From NCBI GenBank assembly GCA_022340615.1, contig JAJDNO010000007.1, positions 1 to 64,000 of the forward strand: a stretch of 64,000 nt of DNA, in the 5' to 3' direction. Position 1 is the first letter of the stretch. Each line of letters opens with the position of its first letter. Under the pieces are notes generated by a model. That model was given only the letters and a program-made list of their open reading frames with translations. It did not search any database and was not told the origin of the DNA. Position numbers and translations under genes: made by a program. Source of the DNA: Gallionella sp. (GTDB lineage Bacteria; Pseudomonadota; Gammaproteobacteria; Burkholderiales; Gallionellaceae). Positions 10,049-18,148 of the stretch are shown piece by piece.

Positions 10049-10903
10049 TTAATGGGTTGTGGCGCTCTGCCGGAACAGCACCCGAGCCACGATATTGAGT
10101 GTCAGCACGCTGGCGGTGATCAGCAGCGCGCCTGCCCAGGCCAGATTTTGCCAGTCATCGTAGGGGCTCATCGCGAACTGGAATATCACCACCGGCAAAT
10201 TGGCCATGGGCTGGTTCAGGTCCTTGCTCCAGAACTGGTTGTTCAGCGCGGTGAACAACAGCGGTGCGGTTTCGCCGCTGATGCGCGCGACCGCGAGCAA
10301 TACCCCGGTAATGATGCCGGCGCGCGCGGCGCGCAGCGTGATGAAATTGATCACCTTCCATTGCGGTGCGCCAAGTGCCGCAGCGGCTTCGCGCAGGGTG
10401 CTGGGAACCAGCTTCAGCATGTTTTCGGTGGTGCGGATCACGACCGGGATCACCAGTATCGCCAGTGCGAATGCGCCCGCCCATCCTGAGAAGTGTTTGA
10501 CCCTGATTACATAGACTTCATAGACGAACAGCCCGATCACGATGGATGGTGCCGACAGCAGCACGTCGTTGATGAAGCGGGTGACCGGGGCCATCCAGCC
10601 GCGTTGGCCGAATTCGGCCAGATAGGTGCCGGCGAGTATGCCGATCGGTGTGCCGATCAGGATGCCGAACACCGTCATCAACACGCTGCCCGCGATTGCG
10701 TTGAGCAGCCCGCCCGCATTGCCCGGAGGCGGGGTCATTTGAGTAAACACAGCAGGGGTGAGCGAGGGCAGCCCATGAACCAGCAGGGTCAGCAGTATCC
10801 AGCATAACCAGAACAGGCCGAACAGCATCGCCAGTACCGAGATCGAGAGTCCCACCGCATTGGTGATGCGGCGACGCGTATACAGGCTGGGCAGGATTCT
10901 CAT
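10049..10903 (-). CDS. pstA: Phosphate ABC transporter permease PstA
   Basis: Inner-membrane half of the phosphate channel, pairing with PstC. The 284-residue protein has about six transmembrane helices and the binding-protein-dependent permease motif around [30 protein letters not shown] (EAA loop that docks with PstB). Its ATG overlaps the stop of pstC by 4 bp (ATGA), indicating coupled translation. Confidence 0.96.
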   Translation of the reverse strand: MRILPSLYTRRRITNAVGLSISVLAMLFGLFWLCWILLTLLVHGLPSLTPAVFTQMTPPPGNAGGLLNAIAGSVLMTVFGILIGTPIGILAGTYLAEFGQRGWMAPVTRFINDVLLSAPSIVIGLFVYEVYVIRVKHFSGWAGAFALAILVIPVVIRTTENMLKLVPSTLREAAAALGAPQWKVINFITLRAARAGIITGVLLAVARISGETAPLLFTALNNQFWSKDLNQPMANLPVVIFQFAMSPYDDWQNLAWAGALLITASVLTLNIVARVLFRQSATTH

Positions 10904-11862
10904 GAGGCCTGCCCTTCGCGTTTGCCGAGTCGGTACAGCATGAAGCGGGCAATCGACAGCACCACGAAGGTAATGAAGAACAGGATCAGGCCGAGCTCGA
11001 TCAGCGACGAGGTGTAGAGAGCGCCGACGGCCTCGTTGAATTCGTTGGCGAGCGCCGATGAAATGCTGTTGCCGGGCATCAGCAGTGACTTGTTCAGGTC
11101 GTGCGAATTGCCGATCACGAAAGTGACGGCCATGGTTTCACCGAGCGCGCGCCCGAGTCCGAGCATGATGCCGCCGGCCACACCGACTTTGGTGTAGGGC
11201 AGAACCACCTGCCACATCACTTCCCAGGTGGTCGCGCCAACCGCATAGGCCGACTCCTTGAGCATCGACGGCACCACGTCGAAAACGTCGCGCATCACCG
11301 AAGCGATGAACGGGATCACCATGATCGCGAGAATGATGCCGGCGGTCAGCAGACCGATACCCATCGGCGGGCCGGAAAAAAACGGCCCGATCAGGGGCAG
11401 GGAACCGACATGCCGGTTCAGCCATGGCTCGACGTGGTCGGCGAACATCGGTGCGAATATGAACAGCCCCCACATGCCGTAAATGATGCTGGGGATGCCG
11501 GCCAGCAGCTCGATCGCGATGCCGAGCGGGCGGCGCAGAAAGCGCGGAGAGAGTTCGGTCAGGAACAGCGCGATACCGAAACTGACCGGAATCGCAATGA
11601 ACAGCGCGATGCCGGAAGTAACCAGCGTGCCGAATACCGGGATCAGTGCGCCAAAGTTGTCGTTGACCGGGTCCCATTTGGTACTGGTCAGAAAACCGAA
11701 GCCAAAAGCATGGATGGCGGGCATGCTGCCTTCCACCAGCGAAACGATGATCGCAGCCAGCAGTGCCAGCACGGCGAATGCGCAGAAACGCGTCAGGCTC
11801 CTGAATGACAGATCGAATAATGCCTGTCGTTTGAGGCTCGCTTCGTGTGAGAAGATCATCAT
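10900..11862 (-). CDS. pstC: Phosphate ABC transporter permease PstC
   Basis: The other membrane half of the phosphate channel. The 320-residue protein has an N-terminal helix at about 27-47 ([20 protein letters not shown]), six or so further helices and the EAA loop [26 protein letters not shown]. It lies downstream of pstS, separated by 103 bp that hold a GC-rich hairpin, which probably lowers its expression relative to the binding protein. Confidence 0.96.
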   Translation of the reverse strand: MMIFSHEASLKRQALFDLSFRSLTRFCAFAVLALLAAIIVSLVEGSMPAIHAFGFGFLTSTKWDPVNDNFGALIPVFGTLVTSGIALFIAIPVSFGIALFLTELSPRFLRRPLGIAIELLAGIPSIIYGMWGLFIFAPMFADHVEPWLNRHVGSLPLIGPFFSGPPMGIGLLTAGIILAIMVIPFIASVMRDVFDVVPSMLKESAYAVGATTWEVMWQVVLPYTKVGVAGGIMLGLGRALGETMAVTFVIGNSHDLNKSLLMPGNSISSALANEFNEAVGALYTSSLIELGLILFFITFVVLSIARFMLYRLGKREGQAS

Positions 11863-11904
11863 GGTCGACTGTTCTGGTTAAATGATGCCGCGGCAAAAAC
11901 ACAA

Positions 11905-11922
11905 CGGGGGCATAAGCCCCCG
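11905..11922 (-). terminator. GC-rich hairpin between pstS and pstC
   Basis: CGGGGGC and GCCCCCG form a 7-bp stem with a 4-nt loop. On the minus strand it is followed by GTTGTGTTTTT. It probably acts as a partial terminator or an mRNA 3' end stabiliser, keeping PstS more abundant than PstCAB. Confidence 0.6.
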
Positions 11923-11965
11923 CGATTATAACTTATGGGTGTGCTGTGTCAGCCACGTCCCGGAT

Positions 11966-13015
11966 TTATTTCCAGACGGGCTTTCCTGCTGCAGTCTTGA
12001 TCTGTGCGGCCCATTCTTTATGGATCATTTTAATCAGGCTCTTCGGCAATGGGACGTAATCCAGATCCGAAGCCATTTTGCTTCCATGCTCGTAGGCCCA
12101 TGCAAAGAACTTGAGTACTTCCCTGGCCGTTGCGGGCTTGTCCTGAATCTTGTACATCAGGATGAACGTTGCACCGGCGATCGGCCAGCTTTTTGCGCCG
12201 GGTTGATCGGTCAGCAGCAGGTAGAACCCGGGTGCCTTGTTCCACTCCGCGCCGGCTGCAGCGGCCTGGAATGCGGACGCCTCTGGCTCAACGAAATGAC
12301 CGTCGCGATTCTTCAGCGAAACATGGTTCATGTGGTTCTGCAGCGCATAGGCATACTCGACATAGCCGATGGAACCCTTGATGCGCTGCACATAGGAAGC
12401 AACGCCTTCATTGCCCTTGCCGCCGGTGCCGGCTTTCCATGCCACCGAAGTACCCACGCCGACGCTGGATTTCCATTCCGGGCTGACCTTGGACAGGTAG
12501 TTGGTGAAAATGAAGCTGGTGCCGGAACCATCGGAGCGGTGCACAACTGTGATGTCCTGGTCGGGCAGTTTGATATCCTTGTTTAATGCTGCGATTGCCG
12601 GGTCATTCCACTTGGTGATCTTGCCCAGGTAGATGTCTGCCAGTGTCGCACCGTCCAGTTTCAGCGAGCCGGACGCGATGCCTTCGAGATTGACGACCGG
12701 AACCACACCGCCGATCACGGTCGGGAATTGCATCAGCCCCTTTTCTTTCAGAACCTCCGGCTTGAGAGGCATGTCGGATGCGCCGAAGTCTACGGTCTTG
12801 GCGCCGATCTGCTTGATGCCGCCACCGGAACCGATGGACTGGTAATTCAGGCCTATACCGGTATTGGACTTGTACGCAGCAGCCCATTTGGAATATACCG
12901 GGTAAGGGAAAGTGGCGCCTGCGCCGGTGATGTCGGTAGCCTGGCTTGCTCCTGCGTAAACCACTGCCGCGGTCGCTGCAATACCGATCAAGAATTGTTT
13001 CAGTTTGCTGTTCAT
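11966..13015 (-). CDS. pstS: Phosphate ABC transporter periplasmic binding protein PstS
   Basis: Captures phosphate in the periplasm for PstCAB. The 349-residue protein has a signal peptide (about 1-26, ending ASQA), then TGAGATFPYPVYSKW, the first phosphate-contacting loop. SIGSGGGIKQI, DFGASDMPL and HRSDGSGTSFIF carry the remaining ligand residues. A ribosome site GGAG lies upstream of the ATG. It is the first gene of the operon and sits behind a Pho box. Confidence 0.97.
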   Translation of the reverse strand: MNSKLKQFLIGIAATAAVVYAGASQATDITGAGATFPYPVYSKWAAAYKSNTGIGLNYQSIGSGGGIKQIGAKTVDFGASDMPLKPEVLKEKGLMQFPTVIGGVVPVVNLEGIASGSLKLDGATLADIYLGKITKWNDPAIAALNKDIKLPDQDITVVHRSDGSGTSFIFTNYLSKVSPEWKSSVGVGTSVAWKAGTGGKGNEGVASYVQRIKGSIGYVEYAYALQNHMNHVSLKNRDGHFVEPEASAFQAAAAGAEWNKAPGFYLLLTDQPGAKSWPIAGATFILMYKIQDKPATAREVLKFFAWAYEHGSKMASDLDYVPLPKSLIKMIHKEWAAQIKTAAGKPVWK

Positions 13016-13024
13016 TTGTATCTC

Positions 13025-13056
13025 CAGTTGGGTAACTGCCGGGTTGAGTAACTGCC
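13025..13056 (-). repeat. 16-bp tandem duplication in the pstS leader
   Basis: Two adjacent 16-bp units (13025-13040 and 13041-13056) match at 13 positions and share GTAACTGCC. They lie in the untranslated leader, immediately upstream of the ribosome site. No function is evident. Confidence 0.6.
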
Positions 13057-13105
13057 GCGATTCTTGAACACGTATTATTGCTGCGACGCTTTTATTGCAG
13101 CTCCG

Positions 13106-13139
13106 ATGTTAGGGATGAAATATTACAGGAATATTACAG
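13106..13139 (-). promoter_or_regulatory. Pho box and -10 of the pst promoter
   Basis: On the minus strand CTGTAAT-ATTC-CTGTAAT covers 13139-13122, two 7-bp half-sites in 11-bp register as in the PhoB consensus. TAACAT (13111-13106) follows after 10 bp, the usual -10 position at PhoB-activated promoters. Predicted start near 13099 gives a leader of about 85 nt. Confidence 0.88.
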
Positions 13140-13351
13140 TTTGCTTGCAGCTTCGTATCAGCCGGATTTGGCTATGACGCAGGGCGGGTTTCAGGGCGGC
13201 GCGTGCGAGTCATCGCCTGCTTCGCGTGGTCTCCGACTTGATCCTGTCGAAGCGCGACAGGGGCAGGTTGGTTATTTTGCGAGTATCCGGGCCGTGACAG
13301 CTATCCGTTTCGTTTTATCACCTATACGTTCGAGCTCGATGTCGTACTGCT
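13140..13351. other. Intergenic region between pst promoter and the metallophosphoesterase gene
   Basis: Together with the pst leader and promoter this makes a 336-bp gene-free stretch (13016-13351). Apart from a CCTGTCG/CGACAGG dyad near 13241 without a T-run, I see nothing here. A plus-strand frame through this region has no ribosome site and no recognisable protein. Confidence 0.5.
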
Positions 13352-14128
13352 TCAGGCAGCTCGCAGTTCCCGGTCATTTTCAGTTTGAGAGTTTGAGGTG
13401 CCCTGCCACTCGATCAATTCCAGCCGGCCACCCAGGTGTTCGACTATTGCGGTGCAGCTATCCACCCAGTCACCGCAATTGACATAAAGCAGATCGCCGA
13501 CATCCTTGATGGCGGCACTGTGAATGTGGCCGCAGATCACGCCATTCAGCCCGCGATCCCTTACCGAATGGATAACCGAGTCTTCGAAATCGAATACGAA
13601 TGAGACTGCGGACTTGACCTTGCGCTTGGCGTATCCGGCAAGTGACCAGTAGCCGCCGATGTGCAGGGTACGGCGCCACCAGGACAACCATCCGTTGATG
13701 CGCACCAGCAGGTCGTAGCCGACGTCGCCCAGAACGGCCACCCAGCGATGGTGCCGGATTACCTGGTCGAACTGGTCGCCGTGGGTCAGCAACAGACGCT
13801 TGCCGTCCGCGGTTTCGTGAAGCCATTCGTACGAGATCAGGATGTCCCCGAATGATGTGCCGCAATATTCCCGCAGCACTTCGTCGTGGTTGCCGGGAAT
13901 GAAGACCACCTTTTCGCCGTGCCGAGCACGGCGCAGGATTTTCTGCACGACCGTGTTCTGTTTTTGCGACCACTGTATGCTGCGCCCCATGGACCAGAAA
14001 TCGATGATGTCGCCGAGCAGAAACAGGTGATCGCTTTCATACTCTCGCAGGAAATCCAGCAATCGGTCCGCCTGGCAACCGCGCGTGCCCAGATGGATGT
14101 CCGAGAGGAAAATTGAACGTACTTTCAC
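13352..14128 (-). CDS. PlcP/LpxH-like metallophosphoesterase
   Basis: Calcineurin-type phosphoesterase of 258 residues. Metal-binding motifs are all present: SDIHLG (D10, H12), GDIIDFW (D40), GNHDE (79-83), THGDQFD and GHIHS near residue 197. It begins FLSDIHLGTRGCQADRLLDFL, which I recall from the group annotated UDP-2,3-diacylglucosamine diphosphatase-like. That group includes PlcP, the phospholipase C that strips headgroups from phospholipids under phosphate starvation in other proteobacteria. Its position between pstSCAB and a glycosyltransferase plus dgkA favours PlcP over LpxH, but this is inference. No Pho box is evident directly upstream. Confidence 0.8.
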   Translation of the reverse strand: MKVRSIFLSDIHLGTRGCQADRLLDFLREYESDHLFLLGDIIDFWSMGRSIQWSQKQNTVVQKILRRARHGEKVVFIPGNHDEVLREYCGTSFGDILISYEWLHETADGKRLLLTHGDQFDQVIRHHRWVAVLGDVGYDLLVRINGWLSWWRRTLHIGGYWSLAGYAKRKVKSAVSFVFDFEDSVIHSVRDRGLNGVICGHIHSAAIKDVGDLLYVNCGDWVDSCTAIVEHLGGRLELIEWQGTSNSQTENDRELRAA

Positions 14129-14268
14129 GCCGCCAGATTAGTCCGGCAGCGTGACGCTTTCGTTAATTATTTATTGCATTACTGTTGCAATCGGATCAAT
14201 CGCGATGTCGGCCTGGTTGATGGATTCTCGTCGCATCGGATTCGAGACCGCTGCGAGGAATATTTCAA

Positions 14269-14297
14269 TTGCATGGGCTATACAAAAAAGCTAATCT
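14269..14297 (+). promoter_or_regulatory. Candidate promoter of the lysine-rich protein gene
   Basis: TTGCAT, 17 bp, TAATCT in an AT-rich stretch about 100 bp before the ATG at 14396. The match is moderate. Confidence 0.35.
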
Positions 14298-14395
14298 CTA
14301 TATATAACGAAATCATTATCCGGCATGAATATCGTCAGACATGTTCGGTTAGACTGATCGAAACCAGCAAAGCAATTACAGGGACGGAAAGTGCA

Positions 14396-14770
14396 ATGAC
14401 GAAAGCCAGCAAGCCAGACTATTTAGCCAAGGTCAAAGAATTATCCAGGATCGAAATCGAGCGATTGCTGTCCAGAATGGGCGGAAAACTGGACCGCCGG
14501 ATGGAGAAGGGCAAGTTGAGCCAGGAAGAAGCCCTGGCCAAACAGCTGGAACTGGAAGACGAGCAGCTTCAGGCGTGGCGCAAGGTTATGTACAGCCTGA
14601 AGAAGAAAGAAGAAGCCAAGCTGGCAAAAGAAGCCAGAAAAAAAGAAAAGGCCAAGACGCCTGCAAAGAAAGCCAAGACAACCGAGAAAGAAAAGCCGGC
14701 GGCAAAGGCCAAAACTGCAACCAAGACCAAGGCACCCGCCAAACGCAAGGCTGCGGCGAAGAAGGCCTAG
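14396..14770 (+). CDS. Small lysine/alanine-rich protein of unknown function
   Basis: Not recognised as a named family. The 124-residue product has an acidic-basic helical N-terminal half (about 1-75, likely coiled or helical, with LEDEQLQAWRKVMYSLKKKEE) and a strongly basic tail (about 76-124) made of Lys-Ala-Pro-Thr repeats such as KTATKTKAPAKRKAAAKK. Such tails resemble histone H1 or other nucleic-acid or polyphosphate-binding tails. The ATG follows GGACGG; the longer frame from 14174 has no support. It lies between two envelope genes on the other strand. Confidence 0.75.
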   Translation: MTKASKPDYLAKVKELSRIEIERLLSRMGGKLDRRMEKGKLSQEEALAKQLELEDEQLQAWRKVMYSLKKKEEAKLAKEARKKEKAKTPAKKAKTTEKEKPAAKAKTATKTKAPAKRKAAAKKA

Positions 14771-14914
14771 GCCAGGCCGGTTTCCACTCATTCTTCTTTT
14801 GTTGTGTGCCCGATCCGGACGCACAGCAAACCTTTGAGCATCAAATGCCAGGATTCAGCGCGAGGATGTCCAGCCATCATTGAAATCTGTGCAGCGTTCC
14901 GCTAGCAGCAAGCG

Positions 14915-16117
14915 TCATCCCGGATTCGTGTCCGTTGCCGGCTGCAGGTTAGCTGTGCCTGGATGCGGCTCCTGTCTGGATGCCAGGTTTGCCAGCGCTT
15001 CCTCGAATTCATCCACGATGTTTTGCCAGTCGAGCTTCAGCATGGTCTGGTGTGCATATCCGCGCATTCTCTCGATACCAGCATGATCATTTGCCAGTCG
15101 GCATGCAACTTTTACGAACTGATCCGCATTGCCGTACTCGGCGTGCAATCCGTTCTCGCCATCCACGATATGTTCGGCGGCTGCGGCATAGCGGTAGGCA
15201 ACCACGGCAAGCCCGCTGGCCATCGCTTCCACGGTCACGTTTCCGTAGGTTTCAGTCATGCTCGGGAACAGGAAGATATCGCCTGAGGCGTAATGCGCAG
15301 CCAGATCCTCGCCGGTCCGCATGCCGGCGAAAATATATTCCGGATTCTGCCGCTGCAATTCCGCGCGTACCGGGCCGTCCCCGACCATGACCAGCTTCAG
15401 TTTGGGATTGACTGCCTGCATCGCCTTGAAGGTGCGCAGCACCAGCGGCAGGTTCTTTTCGGCCGAGATGCGGCCCACATAAATGACCGCCAAGTCGTCA
15501 TCCGCAAGCAGCCCCCATTGCGCGCGCAATTTCCTGCTGCGCTTGCCGGGATGGAACAGTGCGGTTTCCACGCCGCGCGCGACGACCTGCAGTTTCTGGT
15601 ACCCCTCCTTTTTGAGCGTGTCGCGCAATTCGTTGGTCGGGACCAGCGTGGCGTCGGTGCGGTTGTGCAGATTGCGCAGATAGCCAGCAACGGTCTTTTG
15701 CAGCCAGCCGAAGCCGTAATGTTTGCTGTAACTGTGGAAATTGGTATGAAAGTCGCTGCTGACCGGGATGCCGAGTTTGCGAGCGGCGGACAGGGCTGAA
15801 GAACCGAGCGGTCCTTCGGTGACCAGATGGACCACGTCGGGGCGCTGGCTGGTCCAGAGTCTGATCAGCCGCTGTCTGGCCGGAAGCCCCAGTTTCAGGC
15901 CCTGATAGCGTGGAATCGGGAAGCCGCGCACCAGAACTTCCTGCAGATTGGCCTCCTGTTTTGCGCTGTCCTGCGGGTTCTGGCGCGGACGCACCAGTTC
16001 GACCACATGCTTCTGGCGCAAGCCCTCCACCATGCGGCTGATGGTCATCGCCACGCCGTTTATTTCAGGCGGATAGGTTTCGGTCACGACCGCGATACGC
16101 AGCTTACGTTCTGACAT
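14915..16117 (-). CDS. GT4 family glycosyltransferase, candidate glycolipid synthase
   Basis: Retaining sugar-nucleotide glycosyltransferase of 400 residues with GT-B fold. The N-terminal domain starts RIAVVTETYPPEINGVAMTI, typical of the SqdX/MgtA/PimB-like branch that glycosylates diacylglycerol or related lipids. The C-terminal domain has YVGRISAEKNLPL and the E-x7-E motif in FPSMTETYGNVTVEAMASG. ATG 16117 follows GAGGGG; the longer start at 16141 lacks a site. Three Pho-type 11-bp repeats lie upstream. With the phosphoesterase and DgkA it could make phosphorus-free glycolipid (inference). A role in capsule or LPS sugars is the alternative. Confidence 0.82.
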   Translation of the reverse strand: MSERKLRIAVVTETYPPEINGVAMTISRMVEGLRQKHVVELVRPRQNPQDSAKQEANLQEVLVRGFPIPRYQGLKLGLPARQRLIRLWTSQRPDVVHLVTEGPLGSSALSAARKLGIPVSSDFHTNFHSYSKHYGFGWLQKTVAGYLRNLHNRTDATLVPTNELRDTLKKEGYQKLQVVARGVETALFHPGKRSRKLRAQWGLLADDDLAVIYVGRISAEKNLPLVLRTFKAMQAVNPKLKLVMVGDGPVRAELQRQNPEYIFAGMRTGEDLAAHYASGDIFLFPSMTETYGNVTVEAMASGLAVVAYRYAAAAEHIVDGENGLHAEYGNADQFVKVACRLANDHAGIERMRGYAHQTMLKLDWQNIVDEFEEALANLASRQEPHPGTANLQPATDTNPG

Positions 16118-16175
16118 GGTTTCCCCTCTGGTATTGGACATTCATCGCGAGCACTCTCGCACTTGAACAAGAAGT

Positions 16176-16208
16176 TTTGATGAAGGATTTGTGATGGATT
16201 TGTGACGA
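16176..16208 (-). promoter_or_regulatory. Three 11-bp Pho-type direct repeats before the glycosyltransferase
   Basis: Plus-strand units 16176-16186, 16187-16197 and 16198-16208 repeat in an 11-bp register. On the minus strand each carries a TCA core followed by A/T-rich bases (TCACAAAT, TCACAAAT, TCATCAAA), as in tandem PhoB half-sites. The block fills the space between dgkA and the glycosyltransferase. A matching -10 is not obvious. Confidence 0.5.
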
Positions 16209-16210
16209 TA

Positions 16211-16579
16211 TCAATCCAGCAGGACCAGCAGCCATATCAGCAACACGTTCAGCAAACTCAGCAATACGGCTGCGCTGCCGATGTCCTTGGCGCGCTTCGC
16301 GAGCTTGTGCTGGTCCAGCGAGGTGTGGTCGACGGCAGCTTCCACCGCCGAATTGAGCAGTTCGACGATCAGTACCAGCAACACGCTGGCGATCATCAGC
16401 GCCTTGCCGACGCTGTGAACCGGCAGCAGTATCGCTGCAGGAATCAGGATGCATGCCAGCAGCACTTCCTGGCGGAATGCATCCTCGTGGCGAAACGCGG
16501 CGCGCAATCCGGCCAGCGAGTAGAACAGAGCGTTCCAGAGGCGCTTCAGGCCGGTCTTTCCTTTATATGGGCTTTCCAT
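16211..16579 (-). CDS. dgkA: Diacylglycerol kinase
   Basis: Phosphorylates diacylglycerol to phosphatidic acid in the inner membrane. The 122-residue protein is a little over the family's usual 120. It has an amphipathic N-terminus (GLKRLWNALFYSLAGLRAAFRHEDAFRQE), three transmembrane helices and the catalytic stretch VELLNSAVEAAVD. It lies 93 bp upstream of the glycosyltransferase on the same strand. In that setting it may return diacylglycerol to phospholipid synthesis. Confidence 0.96.
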   Translation of the reverse strand: MESPYKGKTGLKRLWNALFYSLAGLRAAFRHEDAFRQEVLLACILIPAAILLPVHSVGKALMIASVLLVLIVELLNSAVEAAVDHTSLDQHKLAKRAKDIGSAAVLLSLLNVLLIWLLVLLD

Positions 16580-16703
16580 TGCTATCCTGTAATTGTGATG
16601 AGTGGATACCCGCGTTGCGAGCCATGGGAGAATATGTCATGAGTATTTCAGTTTGGTTACGGCACTGGACGCGGCGAGTCCGTTAAAACAGCGAAAATTC
16701 AGG

Positions 16704-16732
16704 TTGAATATTCCGGTCGACTTCGGTAAAAT
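16704..16732 (+). promoter_or_regulatory. Predicted promoter of rpmB-rpmG
   Basis: TTGAAT (16704-16709), 17-bp spacer, TAAAAT (16727-16732), followed by a short leader to the ATG at 16766. Confidence 0.6.
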
Positions 16733-16765
16733 CCGCGCTCTTTTGAAATTGGTTGGAGTTGAGCT

Positions 16766-17002
16766 ATGGCACGTGTATGTCAAGTCACCGGAAAAGCCCC
16801 GATGAGCGGGAACAACATTTCCCACGCAAATAACAAAACAAAGCGCCGCTTTTTGCCGAATCTGCAGCGTCGCCGTTTCTGGGTTGAATCCGAAAACCGC
16901 TGGATCAGCCTGCGCCTGACCAATGCAGCTTTGCGCACCATCGACAAGAACGGCATCGACGCGGTGCTGTCCGAAATGCGCGCCCGCGGCGATAAAATCT
17001 AA
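16766..17002 (+). CDS. rpmB: 50S ribosomal protein L28
   Basis: Large-subunit protein of 78 residues. [21 protein letters not shown] at the start and [24 protein letters not shown] in the middle are the L28 signature. GGAGTTGAGCT precedes the ATG. rpmG follows after 10 bp, the usual pairing. Confidence 0.98.
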   Translation: MARVCQVTGKAPMSGNNISHANNKTKRRFLPNLQRRRFWVESENRWISLRLTNAALRTIDKNGIDAVLSEMRARGDKI

Positions 17003-17012
17003 GGAGCCCGAA

Positions 17013-17168
17013 ATGCGCGAAAAAATCAAACTCGAATCCAGTGCCGGTACTGGTCATTTCTATACCGCGACCAAGAACAAGAAGACGATGCCGGAAAAGA
17101 TCGAAATCAAGAAATACGATCCCAAGGTTCGCAAGCATGTGATGTACAAGGAAACCAAGCTGAAGTAA
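17013..17168 (+). CDS. rpmG: 50S ribosomal protein L33
   Basis: Large-subunit protein of 51 residues ([20 protein letters not shown]...). It lacks the two CxxC pairs, so it is the zinc-independent form. The ATG at 17013 has AAGGAG upstream; longer in-frame extensions overlap rpmB and are not supported. Confidence 0.98.
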   Translation: MREKIKLESSAGTGHFYTATKNKKTMPEKIEIKKYDPKVRKHVMYKETKLK

Positions 17169-17190
17169 TTCAGGCTGGCTTTGCTGTGCA

Positions 17191-17220
17191 AATAAAAACC
17201 CGCGAAAGCGGGTTTTTATT
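17191..17220 (+). terminator. Rho-independent terminator of rpmB-rpmG
   Basis: Perfect hairpin: AATAAAAACCCGC, GAAA tetraloop, GCGGGTTTTTATT. The flanking A and T tracts make it usable in both directions; potI ends about 80 bp away on the other strand. Confidence 0.93.
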
Positions 17221-17298
17221 TGCCGTATTTCCCGGATCTGCACCGTCATGCAGTGGCGGTACAGAATTGCAGGGGAACAATCCTTTATTCAGGCATCT

Positions 17299-18144
17299 TC
17301 AAGCAGATATCGCCTGCATACCCTCGCGATAGGCTTCGGCCTGCTCTGCTGCCCGCCTGCGTTCCTGGCGGCTCATCCACAGGCTGCCGGCGACCACTCC
17401 GACCGACACCACTGCCACGGTGATTGTCGCAATCGCATTCACGGTCGGGTCGAGCCCCAGGCGCGCGCGCGACAGGATGACCAATGGCAGGGTCGACGAA
17501 CCCGGTCCGGAGAGAAAGGCGGTGGTGACCACATCGTCCAGAGATATTGTAAAGGTCAGCAGCCAGGCAGCCATCAGCGATTGCGCGATCATCGGCAGCG
17601 TGACCAGGTAAAACACCTGAAAGGGTTTGCAGCCAAGATCCATCGCCGCTTCCTCCAGCGATTTATCCATTTCCAGCAAGCGCGACTGGATGACGACCGC
17701 GGCATAGGACAGGCCGAATGTGGTATGACCGATCCAGATCGTGAAAATGCCGCGTTCGGGCATGCCGATCAAACGTTCGCACATCACGAAAAAGAGCAGC
17801 AGCGACAAGCCGGTGATGACCTCGGGTACAACCAGCGGTGCATTGATGTGGGCAAAGAAAGTGGTGCGCCCGAAGAATGACTTGTAGCGCACCATTGCGA
17901 ACGCAGCGAACATCCCGAGCACGACCGAAGCCGTGGCGGTCATCAGTGCAATCTTCATCGACAGGAAGAATCCGTTCACGACTTCGCTGTCATGGATGAT
18001 CACGCCATACCATTTGAAACTGAAGCCGCCCCACAGGGTTACCATCTTCGATTCGTTGAAAGAGAAGATAATCAGCGTCAGGATCGGCACGTAGAGAAAC
18101 AAGTATCCTGCGGTCAGCCAGATTTTACCGAGTCGGCTATTCAT
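17299..18144 (-). CDS. potI: Putrescine ABC transporter permease PotI
   Basis: Second membrane subunit of the putrescine importer. The 281-residue protein has six predicted helices (first LTAGYLFLYVPILTLIIFSF). The EAA docking loop LEEAAMDLGCKPFQVFYLVTLPMIAQ is followed by the SLDDVVTTAFLSGPGSSTLP segment typical of PotI/PotC. It starts 4 bp after potH ends, in potF-potG-potH-potI order. Confidence 0.94.
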   Translation of the reverse strand: MNSRLGKIWLTAGYLFLYVPILTLIIFSFNESKMVTLWGGFSFKWYGVIIHDSEVVNGFFLSMKIALMTATASVVLGMFAAFAMVRYKSFFGRTTFFAHINAPLVVPEVITGLSLLLFFVMCERLIGMPERGIFTIWIGHTTFGLSYAAVVIQSRLLEMDKSLEEAAMDLGCKPFQVFYLVTLPMIAQSLMAAWLLTFTISLDDVVTTAFLSGPGSSTLPLVILSRARLGLDPTVNAIATITVAVVSVGVVAGSLWMSRQERRRAAEQAEAYREGMQAISA

Positions 18145-18148
18145 GATT

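Noticed and set aside
13241-13260. CCTGTCG/CGACAGG dyad after the metallophosphoesterase gene
   Set aside because: No T-run on either strand and no clear role; could be chance in GC-rich DNA.
14129-14395. Search for a Pho box in front of the metallophosphoesterase
   Set aside because: No 11-bp direct repeats with PhoB-like half-sites were found on the minus strand, so none is claimed.
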